Assembly: GCA_963840725.1 (NCBI GenBank)
Contig: CAWIZY010000028.1
Coordinates: 248,001-312,000, forward strand
Direction of reading: 5' to 3'
Length of the DNA stretch: 64,000 nt
Source: CAVWDU01 sp963840725
Lineage (GTDB): Bacteria; Pseudomonadota; Gammaproteobacteria; Pseudomonadales; Halieaceae
The notes beneath the pieces are model-generated. The model was not told the DNA's origin and did not search any database. It saw nothing but the letters and a program-made list of their open reading frames with translations. The stretch's first letter is position 1. Each line of letters starts with the position of its first letter. The position numbers and the translations under genes were made by a program. Of this stretch, positions 9,931 to 19,140 are shown piece after piece.

Positions 9931-11661
9931 TCAGCCCGCGCATTGGCTGCAGACCTGACCTTTTTCCTGGTTTTGGCTTTCGTCTTGGCGTTGGCTTTCG
10001 TCTTGGCTTTGGTGTTTTACTTTTGCCTTGGCCCTGGTTTTCGGCTGGGCCTGGGTCCTGGCCTTGGCTTTCGTCTTGGCCTTGACTTTCGTCTTGGCCT
10101 TGGCTTTCGTCTTGGCCCTGGCTTTCGTCTTGGCCCTGGCTTTCGTCTTGGCTTTTGCTTTCGTCGTAGCCTTGGCTCTGGACTTTGACTTACTCTTGGC
10201 CTTCGTTTTGACCTTACTTCCAGTCCTGGTCCTGGCAGCAGCAGTTTTCGCGCCGGACGATCTGGCACTCTGACCGACGACATCCTCCAGTTCTACCAGC
10301 GCATCTTCCAGGTAATCAATGAGTCGCTGCACCTGCGGCATCGAGCGGCGGCATGCCATGATGCCGAAATCTACCTGGTGGTCATAAGTAACCAGAGTCA
10401 GGTTGAGCGCCATCCCCATAGAGACAATCGAGGCTGGGTACATACCCTCCAGCCTGGCCCCATTCCAGTACATGGGCTGTCGCGGGCCGGGAACGTTGGA
10501 GATCGTAGTGCTGTAGGGCGGAAACTTGCTGGCCAGTCCCAGCGGGATCAGCACAACACCGGGCAGGGAGGTCACCTGCATGAACAGCGCCGCTTCACGC
10601 GCCGACAGGTTGCGGTAGACGTCCTTGCCCGCCACCATCGAGGCCTGGATCGCGCGAAATCGTTTTTCCGGATCCCTGATATTCGTTGCGAGGTCGGCGC
10701 TGATAGCGCCCACCGCATTGGCGGAATCGAGATCGCCCTCACGGCGCAGGGAAACTGGCACCATCGACTTGAGAGATTGGTCAGGCAATTCGCCGTGATT
10801 CAACAGGTAGGACCGCAAAGCGCCCGCGCACATTGCCAACACCGCGTCATTAAACGTGCCGTCCATGGCCTTGCCGACCGCGCGAATGCGGGCAAATGGC
10901 CAGGACTGCGCCACAAATCTCCGCGCACCATCTACCTCCGTATTGATTGAAGACGAGGGTACATTGCGCCAGGGAACCTCCAGAGCGCCGCCACGGCCCA
11001 GCCAGGAACTGGCAAACCGGCTTAACGCACCGGTTATATGCACACCGGAGTCAAACGTGGACTTGAGCATATCGGCCACATTGCGTATTTCTCCTTCGGT
11101 CGCTGGGGCCTGTCGCAGATGCTGCCGATAGCGCTCCCGCGCCGTCACTGAGAGTGGCGAATCATGTATCCGCTCCGCCGGGTCGTTGGAGTACATGCTC
11201 TGGGTGAGGTGCATCGAGCGGGCACCGTCGATAGCGGCATGGTGAAACTTGGAATACACCGCGAACTGACGATCCTGCAAACCCTCGATCAGGTGCATCT
11301 CCCATAGCGGGCGGTTGCGATCGAGCAGCGTGCCGTGCAGACGCGAGACCAGTGCAAACAGCTCCCGGTAGCGCCCCGGCTTGGGCAGTGCCGAGTGCCG
11401 AATGTGATAGTCGAGATCCAGCGAGGGGTCGGGTTCCCAGTAGACGGGACCCAGTGTACCCAGGCGGCCAACTTTCAGCCGGTCGCCGAAGGGCTGTTGA
11501 AACGCCTCGGCCGTGCGCATATTGTCCGCAAGCCCGTGTAGAAAGGTCTGATCGTCAACGCCCTCGGGCAATTTAAACAGGTGCAACCCCCCAACGTGCA
11601 TGGGTTGCTCGCGACTCTCGAGCATCAGGAACGCGGCATCGAGAAAATTCAGTTTTTGCAT
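9931..11661 (-). CDS. Wax ester synthase/diacylglycerol O-acyltransferase with Lys/Ala-rich C-terminal tail
   Basis: A WS/DGAT enzyme joining acyl-CoA to a fatty alcohol or diacylglycerol, giving storage wax esters or triacylglycerol at the membrane and on lipid inclusions. The catalytic HHAAIDG lies at 140-146; NAVGAISADLATNI, NVPGPRQPMYW and the end of the condensation-type fold follow, to about residue 460. After that comes an unusual tail of some 85 residues made almost only of Lys, Ala, Thr and Arg (KAKTKARAKTKARAKTK), similar in composition to histone H1, AlgP and PhaF tails. At about 10017 the repeat slips: reading the other frame continues KAKTKANAKTKAKTRKK and would stop at 9921. The written end (9931) is therefore probably a frameshift product. 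Confidence 0.88.
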   Translation of the reverse strand: MQKLNFLDAAFLMLESREQPMHVGGLHLFKLPEGVDDQTFLHGLADNMRTAEAFQQPFGDRLKVGRLGTLGPVYWEPDPSLDLDYHIRHSALPKPGRYRELFALVSRLHGTLLDRNRPLWEMHLIEGLQDRQFAVYSKFHHAAIDGARSMHLTQSMYSNDPAERIHDSPLSVTARERYRQHLRQAPATEGEIRNVADMLKSTFDSGVHITGALSRFASSWLGRGGALEVPWRNVPSSSINTEVDGARRFVAQSWPFARIRAVGKAMDGTFNDAVLAMCAGALRSYLLNHGELPDQSLKSMVPVSLRREGDLDSANAVGAISADLATNIRDPEKRFRAIQASMVAGKDVYRNLSAREAALFMQVTSLPGVVLIPLGLASKFPPYSTTISNVPGPRQPMYWNGARLEGMYPASIVSMGMALNLTLVTYDHQVDFGIMACRRSMPQVQRLIDYLEDALVELEDVVGQSARSSGAKTAAARTRTGSKVKTKAKSKSKSRAKATTKAKAKTKARAKTKARAKTKAKAKTKVKAKTKAKARTQAQPKTRAKAKVKHQSQDESQRQDESQNQEKGQVCSQCAG

Positions 11662-11904
11662 GGTATGTCACTCGCTGAGAACATTGCAGGACCAACCTGA
11701 GGCGATTCCAGGTCGCTTCATCGATTCTAATGCGCGTTACTAGTGTAGCAGCTCTGCGCCTGCAATCTTAGCCTTCGTCAGAGTCGGGACTGAATGGCGC
11801 AACGGCAATGGCGACCAGGCAGCGGCACTTTGAAGGGGTCTGTACTCGGCGGTTGACCGTGAGAACGGTATAATGCGTTATCGCAACACAGAGATCAGTC
11901 AATC

Positions 11905-12222
11905 ATGGGTGAGTTCAAACGAATTTCCGTCGATACAACCCGGCAGATGCTAAATAACGGCGACGTTCAACTGGTTGACATACGCGATGAACAATCCTAT
12001 CAAATGGGCCATATTGAAGGGGCCCGACACCTCGATAACACCAGCCTGCAGGATTTTCTGCTTGAGGGCGATCCGGATCGGCCTGTCATTGTTTATTGTT
12101 ACCACGGCAATTCAAGCCAACCCGCCGCGGCTTTCCTGAACGAAAAAGGCTTTGACGACGTGTACAGTATGGATGGAGGGTTTGAAGTCTGGCGGGGTAG
12201 CTATCCAGTGGCCAATGGATGA
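11905..12222 (+). CDS. glpE: Thiosulfate sulfurtransferase GlpE
   Basis: A single-domain rhodanese of 105 residues, the usual GlpE length. The active-site loop VIVYCYHGNSS contains the catalytic Cys that carries the persulfide. VDIRDEQSYQMGHIEGA (the rhodanese CH2A signature) and the C-terminal MDGGFEVWRG are typical. It moves sulfane sulfur from thiosulfate to cyanide or thioredoxin-like acceptors in the cytoplasm. The gene is monocistronic here, convergent with the acyl-CoA dehydrogenase and without the glp genes beside which it lies in enterics. Confidence 0.93.
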   Translation: MGEFKRISVDTTRQMLNNGDVQLVDIRDEQSYQMGHIEGARHLDNTSLQDFLLEGDPDRPVIVYCYHGNSSQPAAAFLNEKGFDDVYSMDGGFEVWRGSYPVANG

Positions 12223-12295
12223 ACCCGGGGCTGCAAGGCTACCGGTGCACTGGCTCCAAGATCCGTGATTTTGGCGAGACACTCGCCCGCAGCAC

Positions 12296-13974
12296 TCAGC
12301 GGGCCCTGGCCGCGGCAAGGGCATCGGAAACAAGGCCTCTTGCAACCACCTTGAGCGCCAGCGTCTCTTCCGCTCCCTCAAAAATCGACAGCACCCGCGC
12401 GTCAACAAAAAAGCGACTGACCGGCGTTTCCTCAGCATAGCCCATGCCACCGTGAATCTGCATCGCTTCCCGGGTGACCCATTCAGCGGCCCGACAGGAA
12501 AACAGCTTGACCAAACTGGCCTCCATCTGCCCCTCTCCCGCATCCATCAACCTGGCGACGGAATAACTGAATTGTCTGGCCGCGGTGACCGCCGCCAGCA
12601 TCCTGGCCAATTTCACTCGGGTCAACTGGTAGTCTCCTATCGCCGCCCCGAAAACTTGTCTTTGGGCAGCGTACGACAGGGCCTTGTCCAGTGCGGCCTG
12701 CATCACTCCGGTGGCTCGCGCAGCGGTCTGAATCCGGCCGCCGGCAAAGCCCGCCATCGCATGATAGAAACCGCGACCGGGCACCCCACCAACCAGGGCC
12801 GAGGCGGCAACGGCATAGTCTTCGAAATGCAGGTCAAAAGAATGCATTCCGCGATAACCCAGGGTATCGATAGCCCGGCCCGACAGTTCGCCGCCGCCGG
12901 GTTGCACAGTGCTGAATTCTCCCCCCAAAAAACCGGCTTCTCCACCAAAAACAGGCTCAGCCCGCGGTGTCCCGCAGCGGGGTCGGGGTCGGTTCGCGCC
13001 AGTGTGACCAGCAGATCCGCGCGACCAGCGAAGGTACACCAGGTCTTGTTGCCGTTCAGCAGCCAGCCTCCATCATGGGGAGTCGCTCGCAGCGCCACCG
13101 CTGCCACGTCTGAGCCGCAATCAGGCTCAGTAACCGCGATGGCTGCCAAAGTGCGCGCCGCTGCAAGCCGCGGCAACCAGTGATCGCACTGAGCGGCAGT
13201 GCCGCCGGCGAGCAGCGCCCGGGCGGCAATCTCGGGGCGCGTGATCAGGCTGCCTGCGGCGCCCAGTGAACCCCCTGACAGTTCCTCAGTGATAACAATC
13301 ATCGCGAGGCTGTCTGCCTGTTCATCAGGCTGCTGACCGCCAAAGCGCTGGGGTATGCAACTCCCGAAGCAACCCAGTGCCGCGGCCGCCTCGATCAGCG
13401 ACTCCGGAATATCGAGGTTCTTGCGGTGTATCGAGTCGGCCAGAGGCGCCACCTGTTCTCGCGCAAAGCGGGCGAAAACATCGCGAACCATTTCCTGCGC
13501 TTCGTCCAGACCACTGGGAAGGCGCACATCGCCACGCTGCAGCATCCGTTCACCAATTGCCGCTAGCGTCTCCGGATTCCCGGCCTCGCGCAACACCACT
13601 GCCAGGGGGTCGGCCAGGGCCACCCCGGTGAGCGCAGCAGGGGCCAGCCCCATTGCACTGGCGTGACTGAACAATCGCTGCCAGACCGAAGCCAGCAGCT
13701 CCGAACTCGCGGCGGTCGTTACTGGCAGCAACAAGTCATCCCCCTCACCCACACGCGCCGCGTGCTGTAACAAGGCATCCGTGGCCGCCAATTCCGCCGC
13801 ACAAAACGCCAGCTCGTAGGCCACCAGTTGATGCTCATCCAGTCGCGACGGGTTGAACTCACCACCCTCAAGGCAGCGCTGACCCAAGGCAAGGAGAGCC
13901 GCGTCAAGCTGCTCCCGCAGCGCGGTGGAGGCCTCCAGACAGGCCTGTTGCGTGTCAGTTTCCAGGCGACTCAC
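12296..13974 (-). pseudogene. Acyl-CoA dehydrogenase with long N-terminal extension, single frameshift
   Basis: A flavin-dependent acyl-CoA dehydrogenase of about 555 residues if read through. An N-terminal extension of some 130 residues precedes the family core (VTEPDCGSDVAA, LNGNKTWCTFAGRADLL, then the C-terminal helices QIHGGMGYAEETPVSRFF). Such an extension is known from methylsuccinyl-CoA dehydrogenase of the ethylmalonyl-CoA pathway, a possible identity that I cannot confirm. The frame breaks near 12935 at a T6-G6 run: adding one G would restore GLSLFLVEKPVFWGGEFS and join the halves. The start is taken as GTG at 13974, overlapping the SDR stop (GTGA), which implies translational coupling. 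The break may be a sequencing error. Confidence 0.8.
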
Positions 13975-14742
13975 AGGAACCACGAACCGCCATCGACCAT
14001 GTGGGTCTGTCCGGTCACAAACGCGCTGCTATCCGACGCCAGATAAACCACGGTGCCGGTGAGATCTTCGGGCTCAAGATTGCGCTGAATCAATTGATCT
14101 GCGGCGATCACCCCTTTTGCTTTTTCAAATTTTTCGCCGAAGAACTCGCGAGTGCCCTCGGTCAGTACAGCAGAAGGGGCAATAGCGTTGACCCGGATCC
14201 GGTCGCGACCCAGCTCACGCGCCATGCCCCGCGTCATACCGATCACAGCCGCCTTGGACGCCACGTAATCCAGGCCATAGGGCAGCCCGTAAACGGCGGC
14301 CAGCGAACTGATATTGATGATCGAACCACCCCCCGCTTGGCGCATTGCGCCCACCACGGCTTTACAGGACTGCCAGACGCCTTTCACGTTAACGTTCATC
14401 ACCGCGTCCCACTGTGCCTCATCCAGATTCTCAAACCGCGCACCCTGAAGGCCGGCATAGAGCGCCGCATTGTTGACCAGAATATCGATACGACCATAGC
14501 TGGCGATTGCCTGCTCAGCCATTGCCCGGCAACTGGCCATGTCGGCGATATCTGTATGGGCGGCAGTGGCCTCACCACCTATCCCCCGAACTGCCGACAC
14601 AGTATCGCCGCAATCGTTAATGTCGCAGGCCAACACCCGTGCGCCCTGTGCTGCCAGTGCTACCGCATAGGCCTGCCCGAGACCCCGCGCCGCGCCCGTG
14701 ACGAATTGCGACCTTCCCGGCCAGCTGTGCATCTGAACCCAT
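13971..14742 (-). pseudogene. SDR family oxidoreductase, frameshifted near its 5' end
   Basis: A classical short-chain dehydrogenase of about 257 residues using NAD(P)H. The cofactor motif TGAARGLGQA, NNA at the end of beta-4, Ser in INISSLAAVYG and catalytic YVASK are all present, and the C-terminus TGQTHMVDGGSWFL is typical. The natural start is the ATG at 14742, which gives MGSDAQLAGKVAI; the next codons should be VTGAARG but one extra base (G at 14703 on the plus strand) shifts the frame. A longer in-frame start (14810) reads an unrelated leader. Transcribed with the overlapping acyl-CoA dehydrogenase, so both probably act on the same acyl or hydroxyacyl substrate. Confidence 0.82.
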
Positions 14743-14992
14743 ATCATCTCCATCATTAAGACCATGCAGCCGCCAGGTGGACCCTGATCGGCATCGGAAA
14801 AGTAAGCCACAAGTCAATCATACCTGGCAAACACCGAACAAGGCTTTGCAGCTTCGCCCTGGTCCTGGTTGCTACCCGCCGGTGTGTTGAAGCGATGGAG
14901 CGAACCCTTGTGGGAGTCGCTGCAGCGCGGTCACACCGCCGCGAAATTGACCTGAAATCGTGGTGCCGCTCGCCCGCTGATCCGCGATCGCG

Positions 14993-15997
14993 CTAAAAGT
15001 CCTGTGGATACAGCAGGGTCTTGGGATGGAACGCAACCCAGGCAAACCAGTAGGCAGCCGTCACCGGAATTTCACGCCCGTCCTGACCAAAGGCCCGAGC
15101 GGTCTTGCCCGTCTGGCTCCACCGAATCTCGATCGACTCGCCCGCCAGCGCGAGTGTCAAAGCTTCTTGTTGCGCCGCAAGGACCGTGAAGGGTATCGCC
15201 AGAGACGCCCCGTCCAGGGTAACCCCGACCACCCATTCCTTGGCGGTCAGGCGGAGGTCCTGATGGTTGGTGGCAAAGCGCACCGAGGGCAATTGGCGGT
15301 ATCCGCTGTACAACTCGCCAGAATAATCACGCTCGAAGCCCGTATCAGTTGAGAGCAGTAAGGAATCCGGATACTGCTCGCGCCAGTGACCCCAGCTTGT
15401 GTACTGGGCCGGCACCTGATTCAGTGTCTCGCCTTTCAACGGTCCGGTGACCGCTGTTTTCATCAGCTGCGACCACAGCGACTGGGTGGCGCTGTCATAC
15501 AGCAAGACATCACTGTTGTAGAGTAGGCCAGAAACACCAAAGTTCATCGTCGTGTCGCCAGACCCCGCATAAAACACCATGCCCGAGCCACACAGGGGAC
15601 AGAAAGTGATGCTCAGACTCACATCACCATAGCGGTCATTAACCACCTCGTGATGATCGAGAATCCGTATGGGGTAGGCCTTTGCTACGCCATTGTAGTG
15701 CACACCCATAACTCGATCGGCAGCCGCCAACACATTATCTCGAGCCGCACCGCTGATAAACTTGGGGTGATCCAGGGCCGGGATACCGTCTCTACCCGGG
15801 CCACCATGATCGATGGTATTGAGTGGTATCAGGCTGTCGCTGACATCGAAGCCGTTATAAAAAGTCGCCGGCTGTGGGCTGCGAGCCTGCGCAACCGTGG
15901 GCAGCAACGCAGTGAGTAGCGTCACCGCAGCCAGGGCCAGGCGTAAAGCGGAATATGCAACAGGTTGGGTTCTCATAGTCACTGTGACAACAGGCAT
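14993..15997 (-). CDS. DUF3179 domain-containing exported protein
   Basis: A 334-residue protein with a signal peptide (hydrophobic residues about 17-36, cleavage after AQA). The DUF3179 signature is clear: HPKFISG, GVAKAYPIRILDHHEVVND, the dithiol-like CPLCGSG with Cys133 and Cys136, and the C-terminal AYWFAWVAFHPKT. The biochemical role of the family is unknown; the conserved cysteine pair and export suggest redox or metal chemistry in the periplasm. The upstream start at 15997 is kept; an ATG at 15976 also leaves a full signal peptide. It begins about 160 bases from the divergent oxidase gene. Confidence 0.88.
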   Translation of the reverse strand: MPVVTVTMRTQPVAYSALRLALAAVTLLTALLPTVAQARSPQPATFYNGFDVSDSLIPLNTIDHGGPGRDGIPALDHPKFISGAARDNVLAAADRVMGVHYNGVAKAYPIRILDHHEVVNDRYGDVSLSITFCPLCGSGMVFYAGSGDTTMNFGVSGLLYNSDVLLYDSATQSLWSQLMKTAVTGPLKGETLNQVPAQYTSWGHWREQYPDSLLLSTDTGFERDYSGELYSGYRQLPSVRFATNHQDLRLTAKEWVVGVTLDGASLAIPFTVLAAQQEALTLALAGESIEIRWSQTGKTARAFGQDGREIPVTAAYWFAWVAFHPKTLLYPQDF

Positions 15998-16159
15998 TAC
16001 AGTCCGGTTCCATTATGCGGTTTCTCCGGCCCCGTCAGGCTCCGGCGACACTCGTGTGCGCCCTCTGTAGCGCAGCTGCTGCGGAACTCGCCTGCGCAAT
16101 CCGGCGGAACTATACTGACACCACCATGAGCAGACCGAGCGACCCCTGGGTATCCTTTC

Positions 16160-17263
16160 ATGCAGCATTATGATCTCATCGTTCTGGGAACCGGCGGCGT
16201 GGGCAGCGCTGCCCTTTATCACGCGGCAAAACGCGGCCTGCATTGCCTGGGCATCGACCGTTTCCCGCCAGCCCACGATCGCGGCAGTTCGCACGGCGAG
16301 TCCCGGCTGATCCGGCTGTCCTACTTCGAGCACAGCGACTATGTCCCGCTGTTGAGGCGCAGCTATGAACTTTGGGACGCGCTGGACCCATCCCTGCTTA
16401 ATCGAACCGGCGTGCTTTACTGTGGGCCGGCTGGCGGTCAGATTGTAGAGGGTGTCATGGCATCCGCGAAGTTGCACCAGCTCGCTATCGAGGCTTTAGC
16501 GCCCGATACCACACCGCATTTAACCCGACCACCTGGTTACACGGTGTTACACGAGGCTGAAGCCGGTTGGCTGCCGGTTGAGCGCTGCGTACTTGCGCAC
16601 CTGGAGCAGGCGGGTGCTGCCGGCGCCAGTCATCGCTGGGGGGAGTCTGTCATCAGATGGCGGGTCGATGGGTCCGGGGTGCGCGTGACCACGGACAGCG
16701 ATGAATACAGCGCCGCTTCACTCGCCATTGCGGGGGGCGCGTGGAACGGGCAGTTGCTGTCGGCGCTGGAGCTGCCGCTGACTGTGCACCGCAAACACCT
16801 GCACTGGTTCCGCTGTGAGGACGCCCGCTACGACACCGGCTTTTTCTTTGACCTGCCCCACGGTCAGTTTTACGGGTTCCCGTCACAGGCGGGACGCCTC
16901 AAACTCGCTGAGCATACCGGCGGCGAAGTGATCAGTGAACCGCTGAACGCCAGCCGGTCGCCGGATCCGCTCGATGATCAGCGGGTCGAGGCCTTTGTAC
17001 GCGACCACTTGCCCGGCGTCAGCCCGGAAAGGCTGGAACATCAGACCTGCTTTTATACCCGCACACCGGACGAGCATTTTTTTCTCGATTGTTACCCGGG
17101 TACGGAGCATGTCGCCTACGCCGCAGGACTTTCCGGTCACGGCTTCAAGTTCACGTCGGCGCTGGGTGAGGCGCTTGTGGACCTGGCTACAGGAGCGACC
17201 CCCAGGTCGATTGTGATTTTCTCAAACTTGCGCGCATCCAATGACCCCGGGTGCTTGTGCTGA
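16160..17263 (+). CDS. SolA-like FAD amino acid oxidase (N-methyltryptophan/sarcosine oxidase family), 3' frameshift
   Basis: A monomeric sarcosine/N-methyltryptophan oxidase family flavoenzyme that oxidises N-methyl amino acids with O2. The dinucleotide fold LGTGGVGSAALYHAAKRG, SSHGESRLIRLSYFEH and the flavin-linking Cys297 in CFYTRTPDEHF are present. The last residues are abnormal: the family usually ends in a DFLKLARF-like strand. That strand is present in another frame (DCDFLKLARIQ, TGA at 17242-17244) if the C5 run near 17203 had one more C. The written end at 17263 therefore replaces the true last dozen residues. Only the extreme C-terminus is affected, so a one-base sequence error is the simpler explanation. 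Confidence 0.85.
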   Translation: MQHYDLIVLGTGGVGSAALYHAAKRGLHCLGIDRFPPAHDRGSSHGESRLIRLSYFEHSDYVPLLRRSYELWDALDPSLLNRTGVLYCGPAGGQIVEGVMASAKLHQLAIEALAPDTTPHLTRPPGYTVLHEAEAGWLPVERCVLAHLEQAGAAGASHRWGESVIRWRVDGSGVRVTTDSDEYSAASLAIAGGAWNGQLLSALELPLTVHRKHLHWFRCEDARYDTGFFFDLPHGQFYGFPSQAGRLKLAEHTGGEVISEPLNASRSPDPLDDQRVEAFVRDHLPGVSPERLEHQTCFYTRTPDEHFFLDCYPGTEHVAYAAGLSGHGFKFTSALGEALVDLATGATPRSIVIFSNLRASNDPGCLC

Positions 17264-17588
17264 GTCAGTGCCATTGACGCGACCAGCAAACCTGTCGGAA
17301 CGTGCACTGGCTAGCGGGGATGAAGACCGCGGGCCGAACAGTACGCGGAGGCTTATCATAAGCAACCTTTTTTGCTGTTACTGGTGACTGCGAGCGCCTG
17401 CGCGGCCCGACCGATACAGCGTTTGCGATCCGCTCCACGCATGAAGTGCGCCAGGGTTCTTTCTCTAGGGCACCTCACTTCCCTCTCGGTATTTGGACAC
17501 AGGTAGGACTGAATAATTGCTGACTCCGGACTTCGGAGCTACCATAGCAAGCCTCTGCAACTTCCAATCACTGACCGGACAATCATCT
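17264..17588. other. Intergenic region with a solo copy of the 1.3-kb element's outer end
   Basis: No convincing gene is present. The 13 bases at 17464-17476 (TCTAGGGCACCTC) are identical to the outer end of the inverted repeat at 1302 and 1587, including the CTAG. The match then stops, so it would be a decayed end or a fortuitous target-like site. The rest should hold the promoter of the M48 protease gene, but no strong -35/-10 pair is obvious. Confidence 0.4.
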
Positions 17589-19103
17589 ATGCCTACAGCG
17601 ATGGCAATGCAGCGCGCTCCCTACAACAGCGATGGCAAGGGTAGCGGCGGCACAGGAGTCGCAAACCAGTCAGTTCGCGCAACGCTACCTAGAGTGCTTG
17701 TCAGTCTGCTGGCCATGATGATGTCAGCCTGTGCAACATCGATTATCACGCCAGAGTTGGAGCAGGAACTGGGCTCGCAGATTTCTGCCGAGATAGAGGC
17801 GCAAATGGGTCTGTATCAGGACCCTGACCTGCGGGGCTACGTGCAGGCAGTCGGCAGCCGCCTGGTGGCCGCGCTGCCGGATACGCCCTACCGTTTTCAC
17901 TTCGATATCGTCGACCAGGGAGAACCCAATGCCTTTGCCTCTCCCGGGGGTTACGTTTTCGTATCGCGCGGTCTGCTCGCACAAATTAACAGTGAAGATG
18001 AACTCGCTGGCGTGCTGGCCCATGAAATCAGTCACGTCACCCAACGTCATCACGCCAAACAGGTTGGCCGCAGCGTGCGAGCGGAACTGATGACCCTGCC
18101 GGGCAAGGCGGTAGCTGTGGTAAACAAAAGCTGGGGCCAGAGCATTGCCGACGCCGGAGAAATTTACCTGGCTTCTTACAGCCGGGGGCAGGAGACAGAG
18201 GCTGACAAATTCGGGATGCGCCTGGCAGCCGGCGCAGGCTACGACCCTATTCAGCTGGGGGCGGCACTCGAGGGAATAGAGCATAGCGTCGAATTGATCA
18301 GCGGTGAGAGTCACCAGGCCACGTTCTTTGACACCCACCCGACCACTCCGACCCGCGTCACAGAGGTAGACAAACTGGGCCAGCAACTCTCATGGCAGCC
18401 AGTCGCGCCGATCGCCAGCAGGGATTCTCTCTACCAGCTCCTGGATGGGCTGTGGTGGGGCGAGCAAAATCCTCAGCAGGGTGTCTTTCAGGGCCAGACC
18501 TTTCTCAGCAGCGAGCTCGGCATCGGCGTAAGCTTTCCAGACAACTGGGAAACGATCAATACGCCCGTTCTGGTCGGCGCATACGAGCCGGAGGGCAATG
18601 CCTATATTGCCTTGGGCGTCGGCGAGCGAGTCGCCGATCCAACAGAATTAAGCGCGGCACTGGCAGAGAAAATGTTGCAGGAGACCGACCTCTCCCCCGC
18701 CGAACAGCGTACCTTCGAAATCGACGGCTGGCCCGCCAGTCTGGTGCGCTACGATGATGGCACGCAAGACACGGAGAGAGTCAGTCTCTACTACCTGTTT
18801 GTCACCACCCCCGAGGAAACGTTTACCATGATGGCCATGGGCCTGGAGACCTACCGCAATGCTCTGCGGGACACGGCGGTCAGTCTGCACGCTCTCTCCA
18901 CCGCCGAACTGAACTCGATTACCGGGATGCGGGTCCACGCGGTCAGCGGCGCCGCAGGACAATCCCTGTCGCAAGTGAGTGCCCGTTCAGGCAATGAATG
19001 GCCGGTGGATCTCACCGCAGTCATTAACGGTACGAACGCACTGCAACCGGCGACCGAGCGCCGCAGTTACAAAATCATGCGCACCGAGGCCTACCGACCC
19101 TAG
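17589..19103 (+). CDS. M48 family metalloprotease lipoprotein with C-terminal LysM-like region
   Basis: A zinc metalloprotease of the M48 (BepA/YfgC-like) family, about 504 residues. A hydrophobic leader ends in MMMSAC, a plausible lipobox, so it is probably anchored and periplasmic, where relatives degrade misfolded outer-membrane proteins. The HEISH zinc site sits in GVLAHEISHVTQRHH, with the third ligand in QETEADKFGMRLAAGAGYD. After the catalytic domain comes a region with TFLSSELGIGVSFPDNW and a terminal segment (QSLSQVSARSGN, then VINGTNALQPATERRSYKI) that resembles a LysM fold. The start is uncertain: TTG at 17517 and ATG at 17610 are alternatives, and all give a rather long n-region before the lipobox. 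Confidence 0.87.
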   Translation: MPTAMAMQRAPYNSDGKGSGGTGVANQSVRATLPRVLVSLLAMMMSACATSIITPELEQELGSQISAEIEAQMGLYQDPDLRGYVQAVGSRLVAALPDTPYRFHFDIVDQGEPNAFASPGGYVFVSRGLLAQINSEDELAGVLAHEISHVTQRHHAKQVGRSVRAELMTLPGKAVAVVNKSWGQSIADAGEIYLASYSRGQETEADKFGMRLAAGAGYDPIQLGAALEGIEHSVELISGESHQATFFDTHPTTPTRVTEVDKLGQQLSWQPVAPIASRDSLYQLLDGLWWGEQNPQQGVFQGQTFLSSELGIGVSFPDNWETINTPVLVGAYEPEGNAYIALGVGERVADPTELSAALAEKMLQETDLSPAEQRTFEIDGWPASLVRYDDGTQDTERVSLYYLFVTTPEETFTMMAMGLETYRNALRDTAVSLHALSTAELNSITGMRVHAVSGAAGQSLSQVSARSGNEWPVDLTAVINGTNALQPATERRSYKIMRTEAYRP

Positions 19104-19140
19104 CAGCGCAGTTCGACCCGGGGAGATCGTCAGTTTCATT

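Noticed and set aside
9943..10273. Plus-strand hydrophobic repeats rich in Leu, Ala, Val and Phe opposite the wax ester synthase tail
   Set aside because: They are the antisense reading of Lys/Ala/Thr codons; no start context and no family.
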